This document shows, one piece after another, positions 44,721 through 52,804 of a stretch of DNA of 64,000 nt (positions are counted from its first letter, which is position 1; every line of letters begins with the position of its first letter). The DNA comes from Bog-473 sp963764305 (GTDB taxonomy: Bacteria > Actinomycetota > Acidimicrobiia > Acidimicrobiales > RAAP-2). Made by a program: the position numbers and the translations under genes. The stretch spans positions 124,001 through 188,000 of the forward strand of contig CAVXSD010000007.1 in assembly GCA_963764305.1 (NCBI GenBank). Direction: 5' to 3'. The notes beneath the pieces were generated by a model. That model was given only the letters and a program-made list of their open reading frames with translations. It was not told the DNA's origin and ran no database searches.

Positions 44721-46103
44721 ATGACCGGACCAGGTCGTGAGCTCATTGACGCCGCCATCGCCGATGGGTCGGTCGACACCGTTGTGGTGGCCTTCCCCGA
44801 CATGCACGGCCGCCCCGTGGGGAAGCGGGTGACGGCGGACTTCTTCAGGTCGCATGTGGCTGAGCACGGGATCGAGGCTTGCGACTACCTGCTGGCGGTG
44901 GATGTCGACATGAACCCGCTGCCCGGCTACCTCTTCACCAACTGGGACACCGGCTACGGCGACTTCGTCTGCCGACCCGACTACGCCACGTCCCGTCTCA
45001 TCCCCTGGCTCGAGGGGACGGCGCTCGTCATCTGCGACCTGACCGACGAGGACGGGGCGCCGGTCGAGGTGTCGCCCCGCCAGATCCTGCGGCGCCAGCT
45101 GGAGCGGGCGGCCGAGCGCGGGCTGCGGGTGTGCAGCGCGACCGAGCTCGAGTTCTTCCTCTTCAAGGACTCCTACGAGGAGGCGGACGCCAAGGGGTGG
45201 AAGGGCCTCACGCCGCACACGTCCACCATCGAGGACTACCAGCTGCTCCAGACCACACGCGAGGAGTACGTCCTGCGTCGAATCAGAAACGAGATGTGCG
45301 CCGCCGGCATCCCGGTCGAGTTCTCCAAGGGAGAGGCGGGGCGGGGGCAGCACGAGGTGAACGTCACCTACGACGAGGCGCTTGTCACAGCCGACCGTCA
45401 TCTTGTGTTCAAGAACGGCATCAAGGAGATCGCCGCACAGGAAGGACGTGCGACGACGTTCATGGCCAAGTGGACGATGGACGACGTCGGCTCGTCGTGC
45501 CACGTGCACACCAGCCTGTGGGACGCCGAGAGCGGCGACCCGCTGATGGCCGCTGGCGACACGGACGGGTCGGGGTCGCACCCGAGCGGCCTGTCGACCC
45601 TGGGTCGCCGCTTCCTGGCCGGGCAGCTGCACGCCGCCCGGGAGCTGGCGTGGCTGGCCGCACCCACTGTGAACTCCTACCGGCGCTACGTGCCGGGCAG
45701 CTGGGCCCCCACCGCGGCGGTGTACGGCGAGGACAACCGCACCTGCGGCTTCCGCCTCGTCGGGCACGGGGCGGGGCGCAGGGTGGAGTCGAGGATCCCG
45801 GGGGCGGACGTGAACCCGTATCTCGTGCTGGCGGCCTCCATCGCGGCGGGCCTCTACGGCATCGACCACGAGCTCGAGCCGGGCGACCCCTACGTGCGCA
45901 ACGCGTACGAGGCGACCGACGTGCCGCGCATCCCCTCGACACTGGTGGAGGCCATCGCCGAACTGCGCGAGTCCGCGGTGGCGCTCGAGGCCTTCGGGCC
46001 CGACGTGCACCACCATCTCCTCAACACGGCCGAGCAGGAGTGGCTGGCGAGCAACCGCCACGTGACGGACTGGGAGCTGGCCCGGAACTTCGAGCGGATG
46101 TAG
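44721..46103 (+). CDS. glutamine synthetase family protein (possible gamma-glutamylpolyamine synthetase)
   Basis: The 460-residue protein has the GS catalytic domain: ATELEFFLFK, SKGEAGRGQHEVNVTY, SSCHVHTSLW and the NRTCGFRLVGHGAGRRVESR ATP/Arg region. The divergent PuuD-like amidotransferase suggests the gamma-glutamylpolyamine synthetase (PuuA/GlnA3-like) role rather than ammonia assimilation. Regulatory Tyr-adenylylation context (NLYDLP) is not visible. The start is the ATG at 44721. Confidence 0.9.
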   Translation: MTGPGRELIDAAIADGSVDTVVVAFPDMHGRPVGKRVTADFFRSHVAEHGIEACDYLLAVDVDMNPLPGYLFTNWDTGYGDFVCRPDYATSRLIPWLEGTALVICDLTDEDGAPVEVSPRQILRRQLERAAERGLRVCSATELEFFLFKDSYEEADAKGWKGLTPHTSTIEDYQLLQTTREEYVLRRIRNEMCAAGIPVEFSKGEAGRGQHEVNVTYDEALVTADRHLVFKNGIKEIAAQEGRATTFMAKWTMDDVGSSCHVHTSLWDAESGDPLMAAGDTDGSGSHPSGLSTLGRRFLAGQLHAARELAWLAAPTVNSYRRYVPGSWAPTAAVYGEDNRTCGFRLVGHGAGRRVESRIPGADVNPYLVLAASIAAGLYGIDHELEPGDPYVRNAYEATDVPRIPSTLVEAIAELRESAVALEAFGPDVHHHLLNTAEQEWLASNRHVTDWELARNFERM

Positions 46104-46172
46104 CCGGCGGGTCGCCTCCGGGAGGGGTCCGGCGGCGGTGCGAGGCGGACACCCCGATAAGGTCGCCCGGTC

Positions 46173-47011
46173 ATGCTGCGTTCGCAACTGTGCTCGGCCG
46201 GATCGCTGCGCTCGCCGGCACTGCGGGCCTGGGCCGAGCGGCTGCGGCCGATGTGGGCGACGGCTGACGATGCCCGCCAGGTGATGCTGCACCGCAAGAT
46301 GTGGGAGTGGCTCTTCATATGTGAGGCCTTGCGGGAGCGGGGCATGCTCGCCGCCGGGCGCACCGGGCTCGGGTTCGGGGTGGGGCGGGAGCCGCTGGTG
46401 GCGCTCTTCGCCGACGCCGGCTGTGACGTCGTGGCCACCGACCAGCCGCACGAGTCGGCCGTGGCCACCGGGTGGACGGACTCCGCCGTCGAGTGGGCCG
46501 GCGGGCTGGGGGATCTGAACGGGTTCGGGCTGTGCGGGGCGGCGGAGTTCGAGCGGAGGGTGACTTACCGCCCCGTCGACATGACCTCCATTCCTGCGGA
46601 CCTGCACGGGTTCGACTTTGCGTGGTCGTCGTGCGCGCTCGAGCATCTCGGGACGCTGGGCGCAGGGATGGACTTCGTGGTCGCGCAGATGGACTGCCTG
46701 GGGCCGGGGGGAGTGGCGGTGCACACGACGGAGTACCTGGTGTCGTCGAACTCGGCGACCGTCGAGGCGGGCGGGACGGTGTTCTACCGGAGGCGGGACA
46801 TCGAGGCATTGGTGCAACGCCTGCGGAAGGCCGGCCATGACATCGACATGGACTACACGCTGGGTGCGACCCCGGAGGACCTGCACATCGACGTGCCGCC
46901 GTATTCGGACGTGCACCTGCGCACGGAGCTGGCCGGCTACGTGACGACGTCGCTGGCGCTGATCGTGACGAAGGGCGAGGGGCGTGGGCGGTCGGGGGCG
47001 AGTGGGGCTGA
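46173..47011 (+). CDS. class I SAM-dependent methyltransferase-like protein, 3' end uncertain
   Basis: About 275 residues look real: LFICEALRERGMLAAGRTGL with a GFGVGREPLVALFADAG glycine loop, VVATDQ acidic strand, FDFAWSSCALEHLGTL and a C-terminal sheet ending TSLALIVTKG. It matches methyltransferase domains associated with sugar or lipid metabolism. The open frame does not stop until 48029, antisense to the kinase gene. Another frame has a TGA at 47009-47011, just past the family-like sequence, so an indel in the G runs at 46987-47005 is likely. The true end is about 46990-47011. Confidence 0.7.
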
Positions 47012-47012
47012 C

Positions 47013-47040
47013 GACGGGGCTGACGCGGAGTCAGCCCGTC
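47013..47040. terminator. putative bidirectional terminator hairpin
   Basis: GACGGGGCTGAC (47013-47024) pairs with GTCAGCCCGTC (47030-47040) over 11 bp with one bulged G and a 5-base loop. It sits between two convergent genes and includes the kinase stop. There is no T tract on either strand, so the call rests on position and stem strength only. Confidence 0.4.
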
Positions 47041-48692
47041 GGCATCACCAGCTGCTGCAGCCGGCGGCCGTTGAGTCGCTTGTGGATGGCCTTCGTCTTC
47101 TCGTAGAGGTTGACGAACTCCTTGAGCAGCGCGGCGTAGACCTCGCCGGCGGCCGGGTCGGGCTCGTAGGTGGCCTTGACGGTGACGGTGCCCGGGATGT
47201 CGGCGAGCTGCAGGTGGCCGAGGGCGAGGAGCGTGAGCAGTCCGGCCCCGCGCACGTTGGCCAGCACGGGATCGGCGATCTGACGGATGGTGCGCCCGGT
47301 GGCGTCGGCATGTATCTGGGACCACAGGTCCGAGTTGGCGCCGCCGCCCACGAAGGCCAGCGAGTCGAAGGGCCGCTTGCAGTACTTCTCCACCGCCCCG
47401 AGCAGCCAGGCCGAGTTGAGGGCCACGCCCTCGAAGACGGCACGCACCATGTCGGCTCGGGTGGACGACAGCGACATGTTGTGGAAGCCACCCCGGATGG
47501 TGTGGTCGTCGACCGGGGAGCGCTCGCCGTTCAACCAGGGCGTGAACAACACGCCGTGGGCCCCGGGCGGGACCGACGAGGCTATGTCGTTGAGGGTGGC
47601 GAAGACGCTGGACGAGGCGGGGGCGGTGGCGGTGGACAGGGCGTCGTCGGGGAAGAGCACGTTGTCGCGCAGCCAGGTCAGGCAGGCACCCCCCGTCTCG
47701 TGCTCGTCCGCCACCAGGTAGCGGCCGGGGATGCCCGAGGGGATCGAGGCGATGTTGGTGAGCGGGTCGGTCTTCTTGAAGGGGACGTGGCAGCTGATCC
47801 AGCTCGAGGTGCCGATGTAGAGGTGGCCGTCGAAGTCGTCGACGGCGCCCGAACCGACGGCGGCCGAGTGCAGGTCCCCGGTTCCGGCCACCACGGGCGT
47901 CCCCGGGAGCAGCCCGAGCTCGCCGGCGGCGGTGGACGTCAGGCCGCCCAGCACGCTGCCCGTCGGCACCAGGTCGGGCAACTTGGCCCGCTCCAGGCCG
48001 GCCAGGCCCATCAGCGAGTCGTCATATGAGATGGCGTTGATGTCGCGGTTGTCGGTGACCCAGTGCAGGGTGATGGAGTCGTGCGAGGCCCGCGCCAACC
48101 CCGTGAGGCGCAGGTTGAGGTAGTCGACCGGCTCGAGGAACACGGCCGTGGCGGCGTAGACGTCGGCGCGCTGTTGGCGCAGGAAGTGGATGTGGCCCAC
48201 CGGGTCCTTGCCCGACAACGTCGGGATCCCGCCGGTGCGCCGCACCCACCTCGCCAGCTTGGGGGCGGAGTAGCCCTGCACGTTGAGCGCACCGCGCACC
48301 GTCTCGCGCACGGCGCGGGCGCCCCGGGAATCCATCCAGGTGATGGCGGGACCGATGGCCGACCCGCTGTCGTCGACGGGCACGGTGCCCGACCACTGCG
48401 AGGTGCACCCGATGCCGACGACGTCCTCGGGCGCCACGCCACTGTCGGCCAGCGCCTGGCGGGCCGACGCCACGATGGCCTCCCACCACGCCTGCGGGCT
48501 CTGCTCGGCTCCCCCATCGTCGGTCAGATCAATTCCGACCGCATGGAAGGCGTGGGCGGCGATCCGGCCGGTGGCCGACAAAACGGCCACCTTGGGCCCG
48601 CCGGTGCCGAGGTCGACGGCCAGGACGTGCGGATCCGTCGACCCGGCGGCGTCGCGGAGCCCGGTGGCCGGCGCGGCACGCAGGCTCGTCAT
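47031..48692 (-). CDS. FGGY-family carbohydrate kinase (xylulokinase-like)
   Basis: The 553-residue kinase has the phosphate-1 motif VLAVDLGTGGPKVAVL, GIGCTSQWSGTVPVD, and FLEPVDYLNLRLTG. The adenosine region is FDSLAFVGGGANSDLWSQIH with ADVTG-like NVRGAGLLTLLALG. It phosphorylates a sugar or polyol, the exact one unclear. It is slightly longer than typical xylulokinases (about 490-510). No transporter or isomerase genes are adjacent. Confidence 0.9.
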   Translation of the reverse strand: MTSLRAAPATGLRDAAGSTDPHVLAVDLGTGGPKVAVLSATGRIAAHAFHAVGIDLTDDGGAEQSPQAWWEAIVASARQALADSGVAPEDVVGIGCTSQWSGTVPVDDSGSAIGPAITWMDSRGARAVRETVRGALNVQGYSAPKLARWVRRTGGIPTLSGKDPVGHIHFLRQQRADVYAATAVFLEPVDYLNLRLTGLARASHDSITLHWVTDNRDINAISYDDSLMGLAGLERAKLPDLVPTGSVLGGLTSTAAGELGLLPGTPVVAGTGDLHSAAVGSGAVDDFDGHLYIGTSSWISCHVPFKKTDPLTNIASIPSGIPGRYLVADEHETGGACLTWLRDNVLFPDDALSTATAPASSSVFATLNDIASSVPPGAHGVLFTPWLNGERSPVDDHTIRGGFHNMSLSSTRADMVRAVFEGVALNSAWLLGAVEKYCKRPFDSLAFVGGGANSDLWSQIHADATGRTIRQIADPVLANVRGAGLLTLLALGHLQLADIPGTVTVKATYEPDPAAGEVYAALLKEFVNLYEKTKAIHKRLNGRRLQQLVMPTG

Positions 48693-48760
48693 GTCGAGGA
48701 GCGTATCGAGCGGCGCCGGCCCGGACTCGGGGGTCCGGGGCCGGCAACCGCCATATGAGG

Positions 48761-49324
48761 TCAGCCGACCAGGGCGGCCTCGGTCTCGATCTCGATGACG
48801 ACCTTGTTGCCCACCACGACACTGCCGTCGAGCAGCGAGTGGTTGAAGCTGACGCCGAAGTCGCGCCGGTCGATGGTGCCGGTGGCCGAGAACGCGACCA
48901 CGCTCTTGCCTTCCTGCATGGAGGCGCCTTCCCCGAGGAACTCGAGGTCGAAGTCGACCGACTTCGTGACGCCCCGGATGGTCAGGTCGGCGGTCAGCAC
49001 CCAGTTGGTGTCGTCGACCCGGCGGATCCCCGTGCTGACCAGGGTCAGGGTCGGGTGGTTCGGCACGTCCAGGAAGTCGTTGGTACGCAGGTGCTCGTCC
49101 CGCTGGACCTGGCCCGTGAAGATGCTCTCGGCCTGGACGGTGGCCTGGAGGGTCGAGTCCTCAGGCTTGTCGGCCACGGTGAAGCTGCCCTCGACGTCGG
49201 TGAAGCGGCCTCGTACCTTCGTGCCGACCAGATGGCGGGCGACGAAGCCGACATCGGTGTGGGCCGGGTCGATTGCGTAGGTCCCAACCTTCGGGAGGGT
49301 GGCTGTGCTGGTGGTGGTGCTCAT
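48761..49324 (-). CDS. YceI-family lipid/isoprenoid-binding protein
   Basis: The 187-residue lipocalin-like protein has the family pattern TYAIDPAHTDVGFVARHLVG, KVRGRFTDVEGSFTV, and VTKSVDFDLEFLGEG. There is no signal peptide, as in cytoplasmic YceI members of actinobacteria. Its function is presumed to be isoprenoid-quinone or amide binding. A good ribosome binding site AAGGAG lies 7 bases before the ATG at 49324. A TTGACA/TATAGT promoter with a palindrome lies upstream, in the region shared with the divergent marR gene, so repression by MarR is likely. Confidence 0.93.
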   Translation of the reverse strand: MSTTTSTATLPKVGTYAIDPAHTDVGFVARHLVGTKVRGRFTDVEGSFTVADKPEDSTLQATVQAESIFTGQVQRDEHLRTNDFLDVPNHPTLTLVSTGIRRVDDTNWVLTADLTIRGVTKSVDFDLEFLGEGASMQEGKSVVAFSATGTIDRRDFGVSFNHSLLDGSVVVGNKVVIEIETEAALVG

Positions 49325-49363
49325 TTTGGGCTCTCCTTCGTTGACGAGGAAATCGTTGTTTGT

Positions 49364-49404
49364 ACTATATCTGACTACACAGATACTTGTCAATCAGATA
49401 TACT
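49364..49404. promoter_or_regulatory. divergent yceI/marR promoter with palindromic operator
   Basis: On the minus strand a TTGACA box (49393-49388) and a TATAGT box (49369-49364) are 18 bases apart and point to yceI. On the plus strand TATACT (49399-49404) could be the -10 of marR. A perfect inverted repeat TATCTG-ACTACA-CAGATA (49368-49385) overlaps the yceI promoter, and a further CAGATA half-site lies at 49395-49400. The size and position fit a MarR dimer site that would control both genes. Confidence 0.7.
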
Positions 49405-49444
49405 GGGAATCGCAGTGGGTTTCGGGGAGACTGAGGAAAGCGAC

Positions 49445-49988
49445 ATGGGAACGGCGATCATCCAGGCGAACGGCGGTAGTGACCAACCCGGGGAGGGGTC
49501 GCGCCCCGACGCCGCCGAGGAGGGCGCCGGCACTTGCGGGGTCCTCGGCCAGATCGACGACGACCGCATCCGGCTCATGGGCCTCATCGTCCGCACGCAC
49601 CGCCGGTTGACCGACAGCCTCGGCCGTGAGCTCGAGCAGAACGTCGGGATCCCGCTGGTCTTCTTCGACGTCCTCATCCACGTCGGGGGCGCACCCGAGA
49701 ACCGCCTGACCATGAGCAGGCTCAGCGCCGACGTCGCGTTCGACCACCGGGGGTGTCACCCGCCTGGTCGACCGCATGGTGGAAGCGGGACTGGTGGCAC
49801 GGGAGAATTGTCCGAGCGATCGGCGCAGCATCTATGTGGTCCTTACGCCGGAAGGCAAGGCGGTACTCGACCAGGCCGTCGCCGCCCACATCGACGGGAT
49901 CGACCGCCACCTGGTGGCGCACCTGAGCAGCGGCGACCGCGCCGCGCTGGAGGTGGCGCTGGTGAAAGTGCTCGACGCCGGCTGCTGA
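49445..49988 (+). CDS. MarR-family transcriptional regulator, frameshifted in the winged helix
   Basis: The first part, from MGTAIIQANGG at 49445, has LMGLIVRTHRRLTDSLGREL and RLTMSRLSADVAF (recognition helix context). At 49742 an extra G breaks the frame. Removing it gives TTGGVTRLVDRMVEAGLVAR and then PSDRRSIYVVLTPEGK, the MarR wing, with a stop at 49986-49988. The full protein would be about 181 residues. A ribosome binding site GAGGAAAG precedes the ATG. It is likely to repress itself and yceI through the TATCTG...CAGATA palindrome. Confidence 0.85.
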
Positions 49989-50105
49989 CGCCGCAGCTCC
50001 GCCGATCTCATGCCGACCCAGTGGCGAAGCCGTCGTGCGGGTCAGCAGCGTCACCCGCGCCCAATCCTTCTCCACTGAGCTCGACTCGGCACGCAAGGGA
50101 CGAGA

Positions 50106-51242
50106 ATGGACAATGCAGCGCTTCTGGTGATCGGCGCCGGCCCGTATGGCGTAGCGACGGCCGCTCGAGCAATCGAGCGCGGTATCGAGACAATCGTCGT
50201 CGGCGCCCCTATGGCCTTCTGGAGGGAGCACATGCCCCAGGGCATGTTCCTACGTTCGGGCCCCGATTGGCATCTCGATGCGGCGGGCGTACACACGTTT
50301 GAGGCGTTTCTCGAAGAACAAGAGATTGCCCTTAGCGATGTCGACCCGATACCCATCAGAGTGTTCCTCGACTACGCCACCTGGTTCCAGGACAACAAGG
50401 GCGTTGTCGTCCGGGAGAACCTCGTCACCCAACTCATCCACAAGGGCAAGGCTTTCGAAGTGCTCCTTGACAGCGGTGAACGAATCACCGCCGGAGCGGT
50501 GGTGGCTGCGCCGGGAATTCGTCACTTCCAACAGCTACCGCCGTGGGCCGGCTCACTGTCACCGGGAGTTGGCGCCCATACATGTGATCTCGTGGACTTC
50601 GAAGATCTCCGAGGCGCGCGCGTGCTGATAGTGGGCGGCCGTCAGAGCGCGTATGAATGGGCAGCCCTGATCGGTGAACAGGGAGCCGAGCGGATCGACA
50701 TCGTCCACCGCCACGACATCCCCCGGTTCGAGCGCGTCAGCTGGAAGTTCGTAGACGACTACGTGGACTCCATGATCGCCGTGCGGGGATGGTGGCGGGC
50801 CCTGTCCCATTCCGAGCGCGAGCGGATCACCCGGCAGTTCTGGGATGCCGGCCGCCTGACGCTGGAGTGGTGGCTCATCCCACGCCTCGCCGGTGACCGG
50901 TTCCATTGGTGGCCGGGCACATCTGTGATCGACATCAGCGAAGGCACTGGAGCCGCCGTAGCTGAGTTGTCGAATGGTGAACGTCTCGTCGTCGACCGCA
51001 TCGTCTTCGCGACCGGTTACAAGGCCAACCTGCGCAACGTGCCATTCCTCGGCGGCGTGGTCGACAAAATTGATCTGATCGACGGTTTCCCTGTGCTCGA
51101 CGCGGCGTTCCAGTCAAGCGTCGCCGGTCTCTACGTAACCGGCTTTGCTGCGACGAGAGACTTCGGACCGTTCCTCGGGTTCACCAAGGCTTGCCCGGCC
51201 GCCGCCACGCTCATCGTCGATGACCTCCTCCTGCGCGCCTGA
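50106..51242 (+). CDS. FAD/NAD(P)-dependent oxidoreductase, flavin monooxygenase-like
   Basis: The 378-residue protein has an N-terminal FAD loop VIGAGPYGVATAARAI, a second nucleotide loop VLIVGGRQSAYEWAAL, and the C-terminal FATGYKANLRNVPFL signature of class B monooxygenases and lysine/ornithine hydroxylase-like proteins. The substrate is unknown. It stands alone on the plus strand with intergenic space on both sides, and the conserved protein gene at 51305 follows. Confidence 0.9.
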   Translation: MDNAALLVIGAGPYGVATAARAIERGIETIVVGAPMAFWREHMPQGMFLRSGPDWHLDAAGVHTFEAFLEEQEIALSDVDPIPIRVFLDYATWFQDNKGVVVRENLVTQLIHKGKAFEVLLDSGERITAGAVVAAPGIRHFQQLPPWAGSLSPGVGAHTCDLVDFEDLRGARVLIVGGRQSAYEWAALIGEQGAERIDIVHRHDIPRFERVSWKFVDDYVDSMIAVRGWWRALSHSERERITRQFWDAGRLTLEWWLIPRLAGDRFHWWPGTSVIDISEGTGAAVAELSNGERLVVDRIVFATGYKANLRNVPFLGGVVDKIDLIDGFPVLDAAFQSSVAGLYVTGFAATRDFGPFLGFTKACPAAATLIVDDLLLRA

Positions 51243-51304
51243 AGGGAGTGCGGTAATGACAAGGGGGCACTCCACGGGTGGTCTGGCTGGGGCAGAATCG
51301 ATGC

Positions 51305-51877
51305 ATGCGTCTCGGCCTCGCCCATCACTTCGGCTGGGCGGTGGCCGTTATCGCTTCGCCTGACCACAGGGTCGTGGACCGTCGGAGAATCGAGTTGATC
51401 GAACCCGGTGTGCCGACGGCACCGATCCACCACGAGGGCGGCCCACACCTCCTCCACCGATCGGCGGAGCCTCTTGACGACACCGTTCTCGCAGCAGTGG
51501 TGGCGGACGTGCGAGCGTCGGTCGGCCGCGCGACCTCGGTGGCACTGGACGAGCTTGCGGCCGCGTCGCCCGAACCAATCCTCTCGATGTCGCTTCGGGC
51601 GTGGCCGGCCGATTTCCCTGAGGACGTCGCCGTCCAACGTCGCGTTCCATACGAGAGCCGTGCCGACTCCGTCATGTACTGCCAAGTGCTGGCCGAACTC
51701 GCACGCGGACGCCGCTGGGCGGTTCACCTCTACAACGCAAAAAGCGTTGAAGACGAAGCAACCCGAATCCTGGGTGACCGAGCGGACGAGGTGCTTCACG
51801 GCCCGCGGGCAACGTTGGGCCCCCCGTGGTCGAAGGACCATCGGATGGCGCTCGCGGCAACGGTCGTGGTCACCTGA
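51305..51877 (+). CDS. conserved protein of unknown function
   Basis: The 190-residue soluble protein starts MRLGLAHHFGWAVAVIASPD and has a charged core (VVDRRRIELIEPGVPTAPIH), SMSLRAWPADFPEDVAVQRR and a C-terminus GPRATLGPPWSKDHRMALAA. The LGLAHHFGWAVAVIA strand and PPWSKDHRMALA suggest an RNase H-like fold, by impression only. No catalytic motif is certain. A start at 51278 would add nine residues. Confidence 0.7.
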   Translation: MRLGLAHHFGWAVAVIASPDHRVVDRRRIELIEPGVPTAPIHHEGGPHLLHRSAEPLDDTVLAAVVADVRASVGRATSVALDELAAASPEPILSMSLRAWPADFPEDVAVQRRVPYESRADSVMYCQVLAELARGRRWAVHLYNAKSVEDEATRILGDRADEVLHGPRATLGPPWSKDHRMALAATVVVT

Positions 51878-52057
51878 CCCGGCCCCCCGGAAAGATGGCG
51901 CGACTTGTTCCGCACCGGCCGCCAATCGAGCTTGAGCGTATAGGGCACGGTCGTGTGGTCAAAGTCTCGTTGGGTCCTGACAGGGGGTGTACGAACAGAC
52001 TGAGCTGAGGCCGTCCCCGGTCCCCGCCATGTACTGGGGGCATGGCATCCTGGACTC

Positions 52058-52513
52058 GTGCAATCGGTCTATGAGGCCGCGGGGGGTGACGAGGGAGTCT
52101 TGACTTTGGCGCATGCCTGGCACGCCAGGGTGTTGGCCGACGAGGTCGTGAGCCACGCGTTCAGCCATGGTTACCATCCCGAGCACACCGAACGGCTGGC
52201 TGCGTACTGGATCGAGGCGTTGGGAGGCCCGGCGAGGTATTCCGAACTCATCGGGGACGAGACCTCTGTCGTGAGGATGCACAGCGGGAATGGCGCTCAC
52301 GAGGAGATGGATCGTCGGGCGATCGTGTGCTTCGATTTGGCGCTCGCCGATGCCGGTTTGGATCGTGACGAACGCCTCCGTCAGGTGCTCCACGACTACT
52401 TCAGTTGGGCGACGACGACCACCATGGCGCAGTACCACGACTCCGAAGACGACGTGCCAGAAGGCCTCCACATCCCCCATTGGTCTTGGGACGGCTTGGT
52501 CAGCGACGCCTGA
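52058..52513 (+). CDS. truncated hemoglobin-like protein
   Basis: The 151-residue protein fits group II truncated globins: SVYEAAGGDEGVLTLAHAWH at the start, then AFSHGYHPEHTERLAAYW with the proximal His context, and GGPARYSELIGDE. Residues VVRMHSGNGAHEEMDRRAI and FSWATTTTMAQY match the G and H helices. It binds heme, and such proteins are linked to oxygen or NO handling. GTG at 52058 is the start. Confidence 0.88.
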   Translation: MQSVYEAAGGDEGVLTLAHAWHARVLADEVVSHAFSHGYHPEHTERLAAYWIEALGGPARYSELIGDETSVVRMHSGNGAHEEMDRRAIVCFDLALADAGLDRDERLRQVLHDYFSWATTTTMAQYHDSEDDVPEGLHIPHWSWDGLVSDA

Positions 52514-52804
52514 AGTCGACCACGGCCAGTCGAAGCAATTGAACCGCACACGGCGTGCTCGGTGTCACCGATCCGGCGCACTGGGCGACCCTTGGACATT
52601 GTGGTCTCTTCGCAGATGGCGGCAGTTTGCGCGACCCACAATCGAGAGCGACGAGGGGCTCACCCAGAGATAGGCCAACCGCGGTGAGCTGTCGGAGAGC
52701 GGTACCGGCATCATGGGGAAGAATGGATGTGCTGGTCATGGCCTCCGCCCTGACCGAACAGTGACCCGAGCTAGAGAGAGACGCGACCGAATTGACGATC
52801 GAGC

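Noticed and set aside
47012..48029. Extension of the methyltransferase frame to 618 residues
   Set aside because: It lies antisense to the FGGY kinase, with Gly/Arg-rich sequence and no recognisable fold.
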